Shown: piece after piece, positions 36,526-46,500 of the stretch
Layout: every line of letters begins with the position of its first letter
How positions within the stretch are numbered: the first letter of the stretch is position 1
Assembly (NCBI GenBank): GCA_965249005.1
Contig: CBDFLD010000017.1
Span: 248,001 to 312,000, forward strand
DNA: 64,000 bases
Origin: CBDFLD01 sp965249005
GTDB lineage: Bacteria > Acidobacteriota > UBA6911
Direction: 5' to 3'
The notes under the pieces: generated by a model
Database searches by the model: none
Seen by the model: the letters and a program-made list of their open reading frames with translations, nothing else
What the model was told of the DNA's origin: nothing
Position numbers and translations under genes: made by a program

Positions 36526-39228
36526 TCAGCTTTCCGCCTTCAGGCTGATCATGTTGGCGAAGATACGGAACGCACCCGGTACGCCGGCGGGGAGCTGACG
36601 AAACCAGGAGTAACCTGTATACAAGAAGTAGCCTTTGCCCCAGCGGGCCAATAGCATGCCTCCTTCCTTGGGCTCCTCTCCGGGGTCGTGTCCAGAGAGC
36701 AAGGGTGTGTATCGAGCGTCCCACTCGCTCATGAAGTAGGTCCCTCGTTCCTGAACCCAGCCGTCAAAGTCCGCAGGGTTGATCCGGTTTGGCACGTTGA
36801 AGAGTCGGTGCCCCGACTCCAGGATCCGGACAGGTGATTCTTCGACGGTGATTCGTTCAGACGAGCTGACAGTCATCGGAAAGGGGCCATAGGGAAAGAC
36901 GTCGCTCCGGCGTGCCGCGGGCCGATTGTACTGCACGATCAGGCTGCCACCACGTTCTACGTAATCGAGCAGTCGCTGGGAATTGGCTGCCAAGACGGTG
37001 TTGACGTTGTAGGCGCGGATACCGGTGACGATCGCGCTGAAACGGTCGAGATCGCCGAACGCCAGCTCGTCCCCGGTCAGTATGTGCGGCTTTGCCCCTA
37101 ACTGTTCAATGGCCGTCGCAATTTCGTCGCCCGCGCCCGCGACATAGCCGACAGTCAAATCTGGAGCTACTCTGCAATCCAGGACCAGGATTTCGGCCTG
37201 CGACGGGGTATAGAGACGTCGGGTCCAGTTCTGCGGATACGAAACAGTCTTGAATCCTTGCTCGTAACGCTCGCCTTCGGAGACAGCCACAACCCTCAGA
37301 TCGTGACGGCCTTCAGCGGCCGTGGGGGGGATTCCTACGGAGAACGCCGCGTGGAATGCTTCTCCGGAGCGAGCGATCACGAACGGAATCTCCCTGGGCG
37401 TTACGTCCCAACCGGCGGGGGCTTGGATGTTCAGCGTTCCTTTACGGCGGGAGGCCTGCTGGCTTTCGATCGTGATCTGGAACCGACGGTGCCGCCCCGA
37501 TCCAGACTGAGGCGCCAGGGCGAACGCAGGGGTCAGTGCCACCGAGAGGGCGGGAACCACCTGAAAGTCCACGAAGTCCAGGCCCCGAAGGGGGTCGCCG
37601 GCCGCCGCCTTCGCCGCGGCCCGGATCGAGACCGCGTGACCCTGATATCGGTAGGTCGCCTTAGCTGTGATTAGCGGAGGATCGAACGGGGCGAAGGCGT
37701 TTTCGGTGGGACGGGTCTTGTATCGTTGGCTGTTGTTGTTTTCGCGATACCAGAACGGTTGGCTCAATTGGGCATCGGGGGGAACGGAAATTTCATGCTC
37801 GAAGGAGGCTGTGTTGCCGGGCTCCAGATAACCGAGCGGGGCGTCCGCCGGCAGGGAAGCCACCCAACCTTCGGGCATCAGAAGCGTGACCTTCCGGAGG
37901 TTTACCCTCCGGGCTCCCCGGTTGCGGAACCGAACCTTCACGCCAAGTTTTTGGCCAGCAATAGCTGTGGGTGCGGTGGCGGTGGCGGTGAGAGAGATTC
38001 CGAGCGACGCGCTGACGGCGGCTTGAAAGTCGCGCTGTTTCTGACCCAGCGCGTCTTCGAGGATGTCCTTTTTATGCTGGGCCAGATCCGAGCTTTCGAC
38101 TTCCCGAATAGCTTCGGCCAGCATCTCGCTTCCTCGAGCAGCTTCGAGCGCACTATCTTCCGGATGGCGCGGTTGAAAAACGCGAAGCGCCGCCGCCGCC
38201 GCGGCCTGAGCCTGCTCTAGCAGCGCGGGGACAACGGAGACGGAGTCTCGCTCGGGTTCCGATAGTTCGACTGAATCCAGGATGGCCAGAAGCGTCCTGT
38301 CGATCGAGTCGAAGAAACCTTGTTCCCGTTGTGCTTTCTCGACGGTCGCATCGACCAGTTCGTAATAATCATAGGCGGGAGCTGGCGGGGCCGACCGTGC
38401 CCCCATCCCTTGGGACCGGTGCTTGCGGTAACCCTCGGATCCGATGTCGAGATAAGAGCGGCCCAGGACGGGGTCGTATGCCCCGCCGTCGATGCGCAGC
38501 GTCCAACCCGAGGGGGCCACCTCCGCTGTTGCAGCACGAGTCGGAGCGCGCCGGGGTAGGGGACGATAAAGCTTCCTGGCTTGCCAAGGCCGAAGACCAC
38601 GTTCCAAATGCTCAGGAAAACGCGCCCGATCACCGGCCGCACGGAATGCCTCGTGGGTCAGCTGGCCGGCCGCCTGATGATGTCCGTGTCCGTCTCTCGG
38701 GGATCCTTCGAACCTGGAAACGACAACCGTGGGTCGCCAAAGGCGGATGAATCGAACCAGCTCTTCGAGGCTGGCCTCATGCCCCCATTTCGAAATGGTT
38801 TCCGATGCACTCTTGGAGAAGCCAAACTCGAACGCGGTGGAGAAATACGGCTCCACTCCATACACGCGACTGGCCTCGACCAGCTCGCCTGTTCGGATCA
38901 GCCCCATCGCCTCGTACTTTTCATCCCCCAGCAGGTTTTGCCCACCGTCGCCCCGGGTGAGGGACAGCAGTGCCGTGCGTGCGTGGGCGGCTCGGGCCAG
39001 CCAGGTCAATGTTGCCGCACTCTCGTCGTCCGGATGCGCTGTCACGTAGAGTACTCTCGCATAAACCGGAAGTCTTTCCAGTGCGGCCAAAATGCCGGCC
39101 GTGCCCCTGTCCTCCGGGAGTGGATCGATGTGCCGACCGGCGACGGTTGCCGGCGTTCCGAGGAGCAAGACGAGGAGCCAGGCGATCGTCCAATTCGTCT
39201 TGGCTTGGAAAAGTGTGGTAGGTTTCAT
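36526..39228 (-). CDS. Secreted PIG-L family deacetylase with large C-terminal extension
   Basis: A 900-residue protein with a signal peptide (residues about 12-30, ending TVAG). The PIG-L/LmbE domain (about 55-290) has AHPDDES (His65, Asp67, Asp68) and HGHHQ near 181-185, the zinc site. The remaining 600 residues include beta-sandwich regions (NEW3-like, with VKVRFRNRGARRVNL) and a glutamine-amidotransferase-like end. PIG-L enzymes de-N-acetylate GlcNAc conjugates; BshB in bacillithiol synthesis is one. This protein follows bshC by eight bases, but it is exported and far longer than BshB (about 230), so a cell-surface substrate is more likely. Confidence 0.85.
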   Translation of the reverse strand: MKPTTLFQAKTNWTIAWLLVLLLGTPATVAGRHIDPLPEDRGTAGILAALERLPVYARVLYVTAHPDDESAATLTWLARAAHARTALLSLTRGDGGQNLLGDEKYEAMGLIRTGELVEASRVYGVEPYFSTAFEFGFSKSASETISKWGHEASLEELVRFIRLWRPTVVVSRFEGSPRDGHGHHQAAGQLTHEAFRAAGDRARFPEHLERGLRPWQARKLYRPLPRRAPTRAATAEVAPSGWTLRIDGGAYDPVLGRSYLDIGSEGYRKHRSQGMGARSAPPAPAYDYYELVDATVEKAQREQGFFDSIDRTLLAILDSVELSEPERDSVSVVPALLEQAQAAAAAALRVFQPRHPEDSALEAARGSEMLAEAIREVESSDLAQHKKDILEDALGQKQRDFQAAVSASLGISLTATATAPTAIAGQKLGVKVRFRNRGARRVNLRKVTLLMPEGWVASLPADAPLGYLEPGNTASFEHEISVPPDAQLSQPFWYRENNNSQRYKTRPTENAFAPFDPPLITAKATYRYQGHAVSIRAAAKAAAGDPLRGLDFVDFQVVPALSVALTPAFALAPQSGSGRHRRFQITIESQQASRRKGTLNIQAPAGWDVTPREIPFVIARSGEAFHAAFSVGIPPTAAEGRHDLRVVAVSEGERYEQGFKTVSYPQNWTRRLYTPSQAEILVLDCRVAPDLTVGYVAGAGDEIATAIEQLGAKPHILTGDELAFGDLDRFSAIVTGIRAYNVNTVLAANSQRLLDYVERGGSLIVQYNRPAARRSDVFPYGPFPMTVSSSERITVEESPVRILESGHRLFNVPNRINPADFDGWVQERGTYFMSEWDARYTPLLSGHDPGEEPKEGGMLLARWGKGYFLYTGYSWFRQLPAGVPGAFRIFANMISLKAES

Positions 39229-39236
39229 CCGAACCC

Positions 39237-40877
39237 TCAGTCTAGTTTCAGAAGTTTGTGCTCGAAGGAACCTGGTTGCAGCTGGGCATAGATCCGGCGC
39301 AGCAACTCCGGCCCGTGCCGTACGAGGAAGTAAAGAATGTTGAGCTCCCTTTCCTGCAAATTCTTGTTCGGATAACAGTTATTCAAAACGAGTTCCGCCT
39401 TGTCCAGAACGATCTGGTCCCCGCGAGCGTGCAGGTGAACGAACTTTGTTTGTAGCAATTGTACATGGTGAAGGATCTTCTTCTTCACGTTGTCCAGTGC
39501 CGGTCCCAACGAGCTGTCCGTTGCAACCAGATCGCCGCGTAGCGATTCCATCTGCGTCTCCAGCGATTGCTGCAGATCCGTGAGGATCGACGAAGTGTCC
39601 GACCGATCCTGTTGGGTGATGACTCGCTCGACAATGTGATGTTTCCCCTGGAAGCAATCTTCCATTTGCAGGCCGAAGCGCCTCATCTCGTCAAAGACGT
39701 CCGTTTCCAAGAGAGTCAAGCTGGCTCGCGGCCAAATCACCGGCATGGGTCTCCCATAGTGCGTGTACAGGACCTCTGCTTGCGCGAAGTAGGCGATTTC
39801 CGAGGGCCCGGCCACGTATGCCACCGTCGGGAAAAGAAAATCTTGCACCAGTGGCCGCAGCAGCACGTTCGGGCTGAAGCGCTCCGGGCTGGATGTTGCC
39901 AGCCCCAGGAGCTCCTCGGCACCGAACTCCTCTGTTGAGTTCTTGAGCGAGAAACGCCCCTGCGAATTCCGGGTCACCGCTTTTCGCTCCTGCCCCAGCT
40001 GCATGAAAAGAACGGTCGAGCCTTCCATGACTGCAACCTGCTCGTGATAACCGGATCTCCGTAGCGATTCGTTGCGGTTGCTGAGCCGGTTGTGGATCGA
40101 CTCGGAATCCTGAATCGCCTTTTGAAAGATATGAGACGCGCTTCGCTTGGCCTCGCCGTCGAGCGAGTCAAAAAAGACGAGGCCGTGCTCCTTGAACAGA
40201 AGCGCCATCAGTCGGCCGAATGCTGCAGAAAAGGTCTCTCCGGGTTGATAGGCGCTAGTCAAGAGCTGCGCAATATCGTCGAGCCACCGACCGCCTGCAA
40301 AGCTTGCCAGATAGCCTGCCGTAACTTGCTCGATAGAGTCGGGAAATCGGACCTGGCCGACTGGAACGGACGCTTCCGCGGATGTCTCGCCAAACAGGAC
40401 GTCGCGGTAATCTACCGGTTGCGCGTTGCCAGCAGTCCAGAGGCGCGTCACCTCCGCAAGATCGTGGTCCTCAGAAGCCATCCAGAATATCGGAACGGCG
40501 CGGAACCCTCGCTCCCGAAGCTCGTTTGCGAGTCGAGTCGCGGTGAGAGCCTTGTAGATCGTGTACAGGGGACCGCCGAAAAGCGTGATCTGATTTCCCG
40601 TTACGACGGCGACGGAGTCCGGCTGGGCCAGCTCATCGATAGATTCCATCCCTTTTGGTCCGGTTCCGAACGACTCGTTCTGGCGCCGCAATATGGCCGT
40701 CACCTCGGCCCTTGGGGACAGAGACCCCAGCTCCGATCCAGCGAACGCGTCCAGCTTCTCACGTGCAGGGGATTGTTGGTAAAAGCTGGACACCTTTGGG
40801 GATGCGTCAAGGTAGTCCAAAAACAATGCCGTATGGCGCGGAATTCGCTTGAAAGCAACAGCGGTAGGAGATGCCAT
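39237..40877 (-). CDS. bshC: Bacillithiol biosynthesis cysteine-adding enzyme BshC
   Basis: A 546-residue cytosolic enzyme that joins cysteine to glucosaminyl-malate, the last step of bacillithiol synthesis. Family signatures are TGNQITLFGGPLYTIYKALTA near residue 93, FWMASEDHDLAEV near 130 and WPRASLTLLE in the second half, with a coiled segment (about 420-470) near the end. The length matches the family (about 540). It is the middle gene of a tight leftward set: 2Fe-2S ferredoxin (eight bases before) and PIG-L deacetylase (eight bases after). BshA was not seen, so the pathway is completed elsewhere if at all. Confidence 0.95.
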   Translation of the reverse strand: MASPTAVAFKRIPRHTALFLDYLDASPKVSSFYQQSPAREKLDAFAGSELGSLSPRAEVTAILRRQNESFGTGPKGMESIDELAQPDSVAVVTGNQITLFGGPLYTIYKALTATRLANELRERGFRAVPIFWMASEDHDLAEVTRLWTAGNAQPVDYRDVLFGETSAEASVPVGQVRFPDSIEQVTAGYLASFAGGRWLDDIAQLLTSAYQPGETFSAAFGRLMALLFKEHGLVFFDSLDGEAKRSASHIFQKAIQDSESIHNRLSNRNESLRRSGYHEQVAVMEGSTVLFMQLGQERKAVTRNSQGRFSLKNSTEEFGAEELLGLATSSPERFSPNVLLRPLVQDFLFPTVAYVAGPSEIAYFAQAEVLYTHYGRPMPVIWPRASLTLLETDVFDEMRRFGLQMEDCFQGKHHIVERVITQQDRSDTSSILTDLQQSLETQMESLRGDLVATDSSLGPALDNVKKKILHHVQLLQTKFVHLHARGDQIVLDKAELVLNNCYPNKNLQERELNILYFLVRHGPELLRRIYAQLQPGSFEHKLLKLD

Positions 40878-40885
40878 GAGGCTGG

Positions 40886-41212
40886 CTACATCTTCAGGCT
40901 CGGAGTGGTCTCAATCTCGATATCGCCGTTGACACGAGTTTGGCAGGCCAGTCGAATCTCGTCTTCGCGGCCAATGTTGAGATAACTCAAGCGCAATCGA
41001 ATTCTCTCGAGGAATCCAACGGGACTGCAGTTTTCTTTGCCGCTTGCGACGGCAACGGCGCACTTGCCGCAAAGCGCATTGCCCCTGCAGTTCAGATATT
41101 TGTGCACTCCAGGGTACAAGGAGATCTTCGCCCGTAACGCTTCCTTTCGGAGATTGGCTCCTTCAGCGACATCGATTTCAGACTTGAGGTTTGCAATCTT
41201 CACCTTCGGCAT
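40886..41212 (-). CDS. 2Fe-2S ferredoxin
   Basis: About 108 residues with the plant-type 2Fe-2S loop NCRGNALCGKC and the distal cysteine in LACQTRVNGD. The C-x5-C-x2-C spacing fits adrenodoxin/plant-type domains. It carries electrons to an unknown partner. The Met at 41212 has GGGAG upstream at good spacing; the in-frame Met at 41221 does not. It is eight bases from bshC, so a link with thiol metabolism is possible but no known bacillithiol step needs a ferredoxin. Confidence 0.88.
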   Translation of the reverse strand: MPKVKIANLKSEIDVAEGANLRKEALRAKISLYPGVHKYLNCRGNALCGKCAVAVASGKENCSPVGFLERIRLRLSYLNIGREDEIRLACQTRVNGDIEIETTPSLKM

Positions 41213-41287
41213 CGATCCCATTCTCCCGAACAGATGATCAAGTAAAATATGGATACGCCTACAGCCGGTAGTCTATCACGAAATTTC

Positions 41288-42985
41288 CTAACGAAGAAAA
41301 ACCGTCCGGCCGCCCACGACTACCTGGTCGACGGGGATGTCCTTGATCCGATGAGGGTCCACGTCGTGAGGATCATCGTTCAAGATCACAAAATCGGCCA
41401 GTTTTCCGTCCGTAATAGATCCTTTCGAATCTTCCTCGAAGGAGGCATACGCTCCGTTCAAAGTACAGACACGGAGTGCCTCGTCGACCGTGATCCGTTG
41501 GTTGGGACCCCAAACGCGACCCTCGAAATCCGTGCGCGTGACCATGCTCTGAATCGCCATCATGGGGTCATACGGCCCGGGCATGTAATCGGAGGCGCCT
41601 GCCACTGGGATACCGTAGTCCAGAAACCAACGGTGTGCGAACATGCGCTCCATACGCTGCTTCCCGTAGTGCAGCCACTTGCGACCATGATAGTAAACGT
41701 AGGTATAAAAGGGCGTGGGGATCACGCCCAGAGCCCGCATCCTCAGTAGCAGCTGATGGTCGACGAGCGAGCAGTGTTCGATCCGGTGTCGCGGCCGCGC
41801 TCGCGGGTGGCTGCGTACGGCTTTCTCGTATGCCTTCAGAACCATGTCGATCGCCACATCTCCGTTGGCGTGAACCCCCACCTGAAAACCATTCCGGTGT
41901 GCCTCTCCGACGATCTCGTCCAGGCGGTCCTGAGATGTCATCAAGATGCCGTAGTCCTCCGGCCGACCCTCGTAGGGGGTGCTCATGCGCATGGTTCTTT
42001 CGGAGGCCGAACCATCCGCGAAAAGTTTGAGCCCGCCGATGCGCAACCAGTCGTTGCCGAATCCCGTCCGCAGCCCGGCGTCTTTGACTCTCTTGTACAG
42101 ACCTCCGGTCATCATCAAATAGAAGCGGCAGCGCACCAAGCCTTCCGCATAGGCATCGTGGTAGGGAGTAATTGACTGGGCGGATGCGTCATGGACGGTC
42201 GTGAGACCCTTGGCGGACATTTGTTTGGAAATGAGCGCCACGCCGTCTCTGTGGGTTTCCGCGGTAATTTGGGGGTGGCGGCGCGGGACACGGGCAAAAG
42301 CATTCCTGGCCGCTTCTTGTACCAGCCCGGTGAGCTCTCCTTGGTCGTCGCGATCGAATCGCCCATCAGGTGGATCCGGAGTGTTGCGGTCGACACCGGC
42401 CAACTCGAAAGCGAGGGAATTGAAAACGGCCGTGTGTCCGCCTCGATGATGGACTCGAACAACACGATCGGATACTGCCTGGTCGAGGTCGTGCCGCGTG
42501 ATCCCGCGTCCCTCGGCAAGTTTCGTGTCATCGTACTTGACGCCCGTCACCCACATGTCTTCCGGAGTTTGATCCGCTCGTTTGCGCAACGCTTGCTGGA
42601 TTTTCTGGATATTACGAAGGTCGCAATCGACGTGGATCAACTCGGCCAAGCCTGCAGAAGCTGGGTGTGAGTGAGCATCGATGAAGCCGGCCGTTACGGT
42701 CCGGCCTTCCGCGTCGATCACCGATGTTGCTGCGGTACAAAGGTTTTGGACGTCCTGTGTCTGCCCGACGGCAACAAAACGGCCGTTGTGCACGGCGAAC
42801 GCGCTCGCGCGGGGCTGCCGGGGGTCGGAAGTGTAGACACGTCCGTTGATGACGGCTAGATCGGGCGAACTGCCGGCTGGCGATCCATGGGCGGATCTGG
42901 GGCCGAATCTCGCCCGAACAGCCCCGGAAAGGGCGGCGGTAGCCGCAAGCTTCATGAATTCGGATCTGGAGTATTTACTATGCAT
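41288..42985 (-). CDS. Secreted amidohydrolase, YtcJ-like metal-dependent hydrolase
   Basis: About 565 residues, with an N-terminal export signal (SRSEFMKLAATAALSGA; not a full twin-arginine motif). The amidohydrolase core begins VINGRVYTSDP and has FIDAHSHPASAG, the metal-binding H-x-H, then VHANGDVAIDMVL and RHRIEHCSL, the later histidines, and VAGASDYMPGPYDP with the catalytic Asp. This matches the YtcJ / N-substituted formamide deformylase-like group. The start overlaps the end of the AI-2E gene by eight bases, so they are coupled. The substrate is unknown. Confidence 0.88.
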   Translation of the reverse strand: MHSKYSRSEFMKLAATAALSGAVRARFGPRSAHGSPAGSSPDLAVINGRVYTSDPRQPRASAFAVHNGRFVAVGQTQDVQNLCTAATSVIDAEGRTVTAGFIDAHSHPASAGLAELIHVDCDLRNIQKIQQALRKRADQTPEDMWVTGVKYDDTKLAEGRGITRHDLDQAVSDRVVRVHHRGGHTAVFNSLAFELAGVDRNTPDPPDGRFDRDDQGELTGLVQEAARNAFARVPRRHPQITAETHRDGVALISKQMSAKGLTTVHDASAQSITPYHDAYAEGLVRCRFYLMMTGGLYKRVKDAGLRTGFGNDWLRIGGLKLFADGSASERTMRMSTPYEGRPEDYGILMTSQDRLDEIVGEAHRNGFQVGVHANGDVAIDMVLKAYEKAVRSHPRARPRHRIEHCSLVDHQLLLRMRALGVIPTPFYTYVYYHGRKWLHYGKQRMERMFAHRWFLDYGIPVAGASDYMPGPYDPMMAIQSMVTRTDFEGRVWGPNQRITVDEALRVCTLNGAYASFEEDSKGSITDGKLADFVILNDDPHDVDPHRIKDIPVDQVVVGGRTVFLR

Positions 42986-44036
42986 TCTGGATTTTTGGGG
43001 GAGGCGTTTTCTTGATGTCGGGTCCCAGTAGGACAGCAATCCATTGCGTGTCTTGGTTGCTTTCCAACGCGATCTTGACGCTCATGGTCAGCGGAATCGA
43101 CAAGAACATTCCGACCGTCCCGAAAACGAATCCCCAGAAGACGAGCGACATAAAGACGATGAGGGTGGACAGCCCGAGTCCCTGTCCTTGAAAGCGGGGC
43201 TCGATCAGATTGCCCAGGACGAAGTTCACCGTCACGAAACCCACGGCGACTGCTCCGGCCTCTCCAGGTCCCAATTGGATGAAAGCCAGAATGACCGCCG
43301 GGAGGGCTGCCAGGATCGACCCGATGTTCGGGATGTAGTTGAACAAAAAGGCGAGCAGACCCCACAAGAGCGGAAAATCCAGACCCACGATCGCGACCCA
43401 AATCCCAATGCCAAGCCCAGTCGCGAGACTGACCGCCGTCTTGATTGCCAGATAGCTGTTGAGTCCGGCGGCGAATCTCTTGAAGTGCTCCATGAAGGGG
43501 CTCTCCGCGTCGCCGACAGCCGCGCGCAACTTGCGGGAAAAGGCCGACACTTCGAGCAGTATAAAGATGACCGTCAGCGTGATGAGAAAGGAATTTGCCA
43601 GCACCGCTCCCAGGCTCGACAGCATGTTCGCTGCCAGCATCATGGTGGCACCCGGATCGAGAAAGCTCAGAAGTTGATCTCGGGACAATTCGATCCCGGC
43701 GGCTCGAGCCCATTCGAGCACAACCGCCATGTCTTTCTCGATGTGGGCACGGTAGGTCGGTAGCTTCTGGGTGAAATCGTTGAGTGAGGTGCCGGCCACC
43801 ACCCCCATGCCAACCCCGATGGACATGACGCCGAGTACGACGATCAGAATCGCCAGCACCAGCGGAACACGTTTTCGCTCCAGCCAGAGCACCGGACCGG
43901 CGCAGATGACGGAAAGAAACGCAGAGAGCAGGAAGGGAACAAGGATGGTCTCGGCCGCTTTCATCCCGGCGACGATGATGACGAGACCGGCAACGAGGAG
44001 AATCCCACGAGCTCCCTGCGGAGATCTCTTTTCCAT
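42978..44036 (-). CDS. AI-2E family transporter
   Basis: A 352-residue inner membrane protein with eight helices in the family pattern, including the two-helix N-terminal unit, the FLITLTVIFILLE segment, the FLFNYIPNIGSILAALP motif that defines the family, and a final VFWGFVFGTVGMFLSIPLT. Members include the autoinducer-2 exporter TqsA and sodium/proton antiporters; the actual substrate is uncertain. It lies between argG (53 bases upstream) and the amidohydrolase, with which it overlaps. The very end (DIKKTPPPKIQNA) is charged and cytosolic. Confidence 0.9.
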   Translation of the reverse strand: MEKRSPQGARGILLVAGLVIIVAGMKAAETILVPFLLSAFLSVICAGPVLWLERKRVPLVLAILIVVLGVMSIGVGMGVVAGTSLNDFTQKLPTYRAHIEKDMAVVLEWARAAGIELSRDQLLSFLDPGATMMLAANMLSSLGAVLANSFLITLTVIFILLEVSAFSRKLRAAVGDAESPFMEHFKRFAAGLNSYLAIKTAVSLATGLGIGIWVAIVGLDFPLLWGLLAFLFNYIPNIGSILAALPAVILAFIQLGPGEAGAVAVGFVTVNFVLGNLIEPRFQGQGLGLSTLIVFMSLVFWGFVFGTVGMFLSIPLTMSVKIALESNQDTQWIAVLLGPDIKKTPPPKIQNA

Positions 44037-44089
44037 GTCCTATTCCCATCGTTGCCGGAGGTTTCCGGCAACGGAACACAAGAGAAGTA

Positions 44090-45370
44090 TCAACGACCGG
44101 CACCCGTTGGAGCCTTCGTTGTCGGATTCGAGTATTTTCGATCCCGGTAGGTCGTCTTGCGGGCTCCTTCCATGTCCAGTAACGCCTCGATCGTGCCGGG
44201 TAGGCCGAACAGATTGATGAAGCCCTCCGCATCCTTCTGGTTGTACATCTCGTCTTCCCCGAAACTGGCCAAATCGACGCGGTAGAGCGAATGAGGGGAT
44301 TTCCGTCCCGCAACGATCACGTTGCCCTTGAAGAGCTTCAGTCGAACTGTCCCTGAGACTCGCTCCTGTGTCGAGTCGACAAAGGCGTCCATTGCTTGTC
44401 GAAGGGGGGTGAACCACTGCCCGTTGTAGACAAGATCGGCGTACTTGGTCGCCAGGACATCTTTGAGATGCTGGGTTTCCCGATCGAGAGTCAGGCTTTC
44501 CAACTCGCGGTGTGCCGCAACGATGATCGTTCCACCGGGCGTCTCGTAAACGCCGCGCGATTTGATCCCGACCAATCGATTCTCTACCAGGTCAACCCTT
44601 CCAATGGCGTGGATGCCACCAATCTCGTTGAGCTTCGACACCAGATCGACTGGTGACAGTGCCTCTCCGTCCACAGCCACGGGAATCCCGGCTTCGAAGT
44701 CGAGCCCGACATAGCAGGGTGTCTCCGGGGCCTGCTCGGGAGAGGACGTAAGGGTGAACATGTCTTCGGTTGGTTCATTCCAGGGGTCTTCCAGACGGCC
44801 GCCCTCATGGCTGAGGTGCCAGAGGTTACGATCCTCACTATAGATCTTTTCCTTCGTCGCCGTGATCGGAATGTCCCGTTCGCGCGCATAGTCGATGGCG
44901 TCCTCGCGAGATCGAATTGTCCACTCTCGCCACGGAGCAATGAGCTTCAACTTCGGATTCAGCGCCTTGCAGGCCAATTCGAACCGAACCTGGTCGTTGC
45001 CTTTTCCGGTACATCCGTGCGCGACCGCGTCGGCTCCTTCTTGCTCCGCAATTTCGACCTGTCGGCGTGCAATCAGCGGTCGGGCGAAAGAAGTGCCCAA
45101 GAGGTACTTTCGCTCGTAGACCGCGCCCGCCCGAATTGTAGGGAAAACAAACTCTCGAACGAACTCGTCCCTCAGGTCCTCTATGATGCACTTGGAGGCG
45201 CCGGTACGAAGGGCTTTTTCTTCGAGCCCGGAGAGTTCTTCTCCCTGGCCAATGTCGGCCGCAAAGGCGATGACTTCCAACCCGTAGTTCTCCCTCAGCC
45301 AAGGGATGATGATGGATGTATCCAAACCGCCGCTGTAGGCAAGTACCACCTTGCTCATCTTGGAGCTCAT
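44090..45370 (-). CDS. argG: Argininosuccinate synthase
   Basis: A 426-residue ATP-dependent ligase joining citrulline and aspartate in arginine synthesis. The ATP PP-loop AYSGGLDTS is at residues about 10-18. Other conserved segments are AFAADIGQGEE, VAHGCTGKGNDQVRFE and KSRGVYETPGG. The start MSSKMSKVVLAYSGG at 45370 has AGGGG upstream; the 77-codon extension of the open frame has no homology to the family. No other arginine genes are near. The length agrees with the longer bacterial ArgG form (about 400-450). Confidence 0.96.
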   Translation of the reverse strand: MSSKMSKVVLAYSGGLDTSIIIPWLRENYGLEVIAFAADIGQGEELSGLEEKALRTGASKCIIEDLRDEFVREFVFPTIRAGAVYERKYLLGTSFARPLIARRQVEIAEQEGADAVAHGCTGKGNDQVRFELACKALNPKLKLIAPWREWTIRSREDAIDYARERDIPITATKEKIYSEDRNLWHLSHEGGRLEDPWNEPTEDMFTLTSSPEQAPETPCYVGLDFEAGIPVAVDGEALSPVDLVSKLNEIGGIHAIGRVDLVENRLVGIKSRGVYETPGGTIIVAAHRELESLTLDRETQHLKDVLATKYADLVYNGQWFTPLRQAMDAFVDSTQERVSGTVRLKLFKGNVIVAGRKSPHSLYRVDLASFGEDEMYNQKDAEGFINLFGLPGTIEALLDMEGARKTTYRDRKYSNPTTKAPTGAGR

Positions 45371-45447
45371 GTTTTCGCTTCCCCTCGTTTCTTCATCTTC
45401 TCTTTCAATCTGGATCGCTGTGCCGTCGAATTTCGACAGCCAATGAA

Positions 45448-46500
45448 TCATTCTCCCGCGGATTCGAGGGTGCCGACCAAAGATTTCAAGTCTGGTGCCT
45501 TCTTCTTGGAGCAGACCAGTACTTTCCCGTGGGCTTGGACGATCACAAGGTCGGACACACCGAAGGTTGCCACCGTGCCGGAATCCGAATAAACGATGCA
45601 CCCGTTGGAATCGACCGCTACGTGCCCTCCATGGGCCCGGTTGTCATCCTCGTCGGCGGGCATCGAGCGCTCCAGCGCTGCCCAGTTCCCGATATCGTCC
45701 CAGGCGAACTCGACCGGGACCAGGCGGAGTTTTGAGCATTTCTCGAGTATTCCAAAGTCGATCGATATGCGTTCCAATGTGGAGAAAACGTTTTTCACCT
45801 CTTCCGATCGAGCCGGGCTTTCAAGGAGCGGGCGAAGCTTCGCCAGCCCTTGGTAGGTGAGGGGCATGTGTTGTGCGAACAGATCCAGCAAGGTTTTGTT
45901 TTGCCACAAGAAAATTCCGCTGTTCCAGAAATAGTCTCCCGATTCGAGAAATTGCACGGCCAGGTCAGCGTCCGGTTTTTCGACGAAACGGAGCACGGAC
46001 CACGCGACCCCTGCGGATGGCTTTTCTGCCCGAACGTATCCGTACCCGGTTTCGGGACGGCTAGGCCGGACACCGAACACGACTCCATTGGCTCCAGGGA
46101 GACTGTCGATTCCCTGCTGGAGTGTGGCTCGGTATTGCTCGGGATCTGCAACGAAATGATCGGCGGGCACGGCCAGCAACAATCCCTGTGGATCCCGCCG
46201 TTCCAAATGAAGCGCGCAAAACCCTATGCAAGCCGACGTGTCTCGCCCCATCGGCTCTACGATGAAGTTCTGCTCCGGGAGGTCCGGGAGTTGTTGTCGT
46301 GCGATCTCTTGATGCGATTCGCCGATCGAGATCAGGATGTTCGAACTTGGCACGAGGGGCTGGAGGCGCGCGACGGCTTGCTGAATCAGGGTCTGCTTCC
46401 CCAGGAGCGGCAGAAAAGGCTTCGACACATCAGTCGTACTCAGAGGCCAGAACCTCTCCCCCCTGCCTCCTGCCATGATTGCTGCGTACACGCTGGTCAT
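45448..46500 (-). CDS. manC: Mannose-1-phosphate guanylyltransferase
   Basis: A 350-residue nucleotidyltransferase making GDP-mannose from mannose-1-phosphate and GTP for polysaccharide and glycan synthesis. MAGGRGERFWPLS near residue 10 is the GTP-binding signature and SKPFLPLL the pyrophosphorylase lysine site. VEPMGRDTSACIG, FVEKPD and FWNSGIF are conserved. The length shows the single-domain form (no isomerase domain). The ATG at 46500 follows AGGA; the open frame extends 18 codons further. It is 77 bases upstream of argG, with no functional link apparent. Confidence 0.92.
   Translation of the reverse strand: MTSVYAAIMAGGRGERFWPLSTTDVSKPFLPLLGKQTLIQQAVARLQPLVPSSNILISIGESHQEIARQQLPDLPEQNFIVEPMGRDTSACIGFCALHLERRDPQGLLLAVPADHFVADPEQYRATLQQGIDSLPGANGVVFGVRPSRPETGYGYVRAEKPSAGVAWSVLRFVEKPDADLAVQFLESGDYFWNSGIFLWQNKTLLDLFAQHMPLTYQGLAKLRPLLESPARSEEVKNVFSTLERISIDFGILEKCSKLRLVPVEFAWDDIGNWAALERSMPADEDDNRAHGGHVAVDSNGCIVYSDSGTVATFGVSDLVIVQAHGKVLVCSKKKAPDLKSLVGTLESAGE

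Noticed and set aside
42952..44313. 453-residue frame overlapping the AI-2E transporter
   Set aside because: The AI-2E frame has the family motifs and helices; this one is Arg/Ser-rich and crosses into argG.
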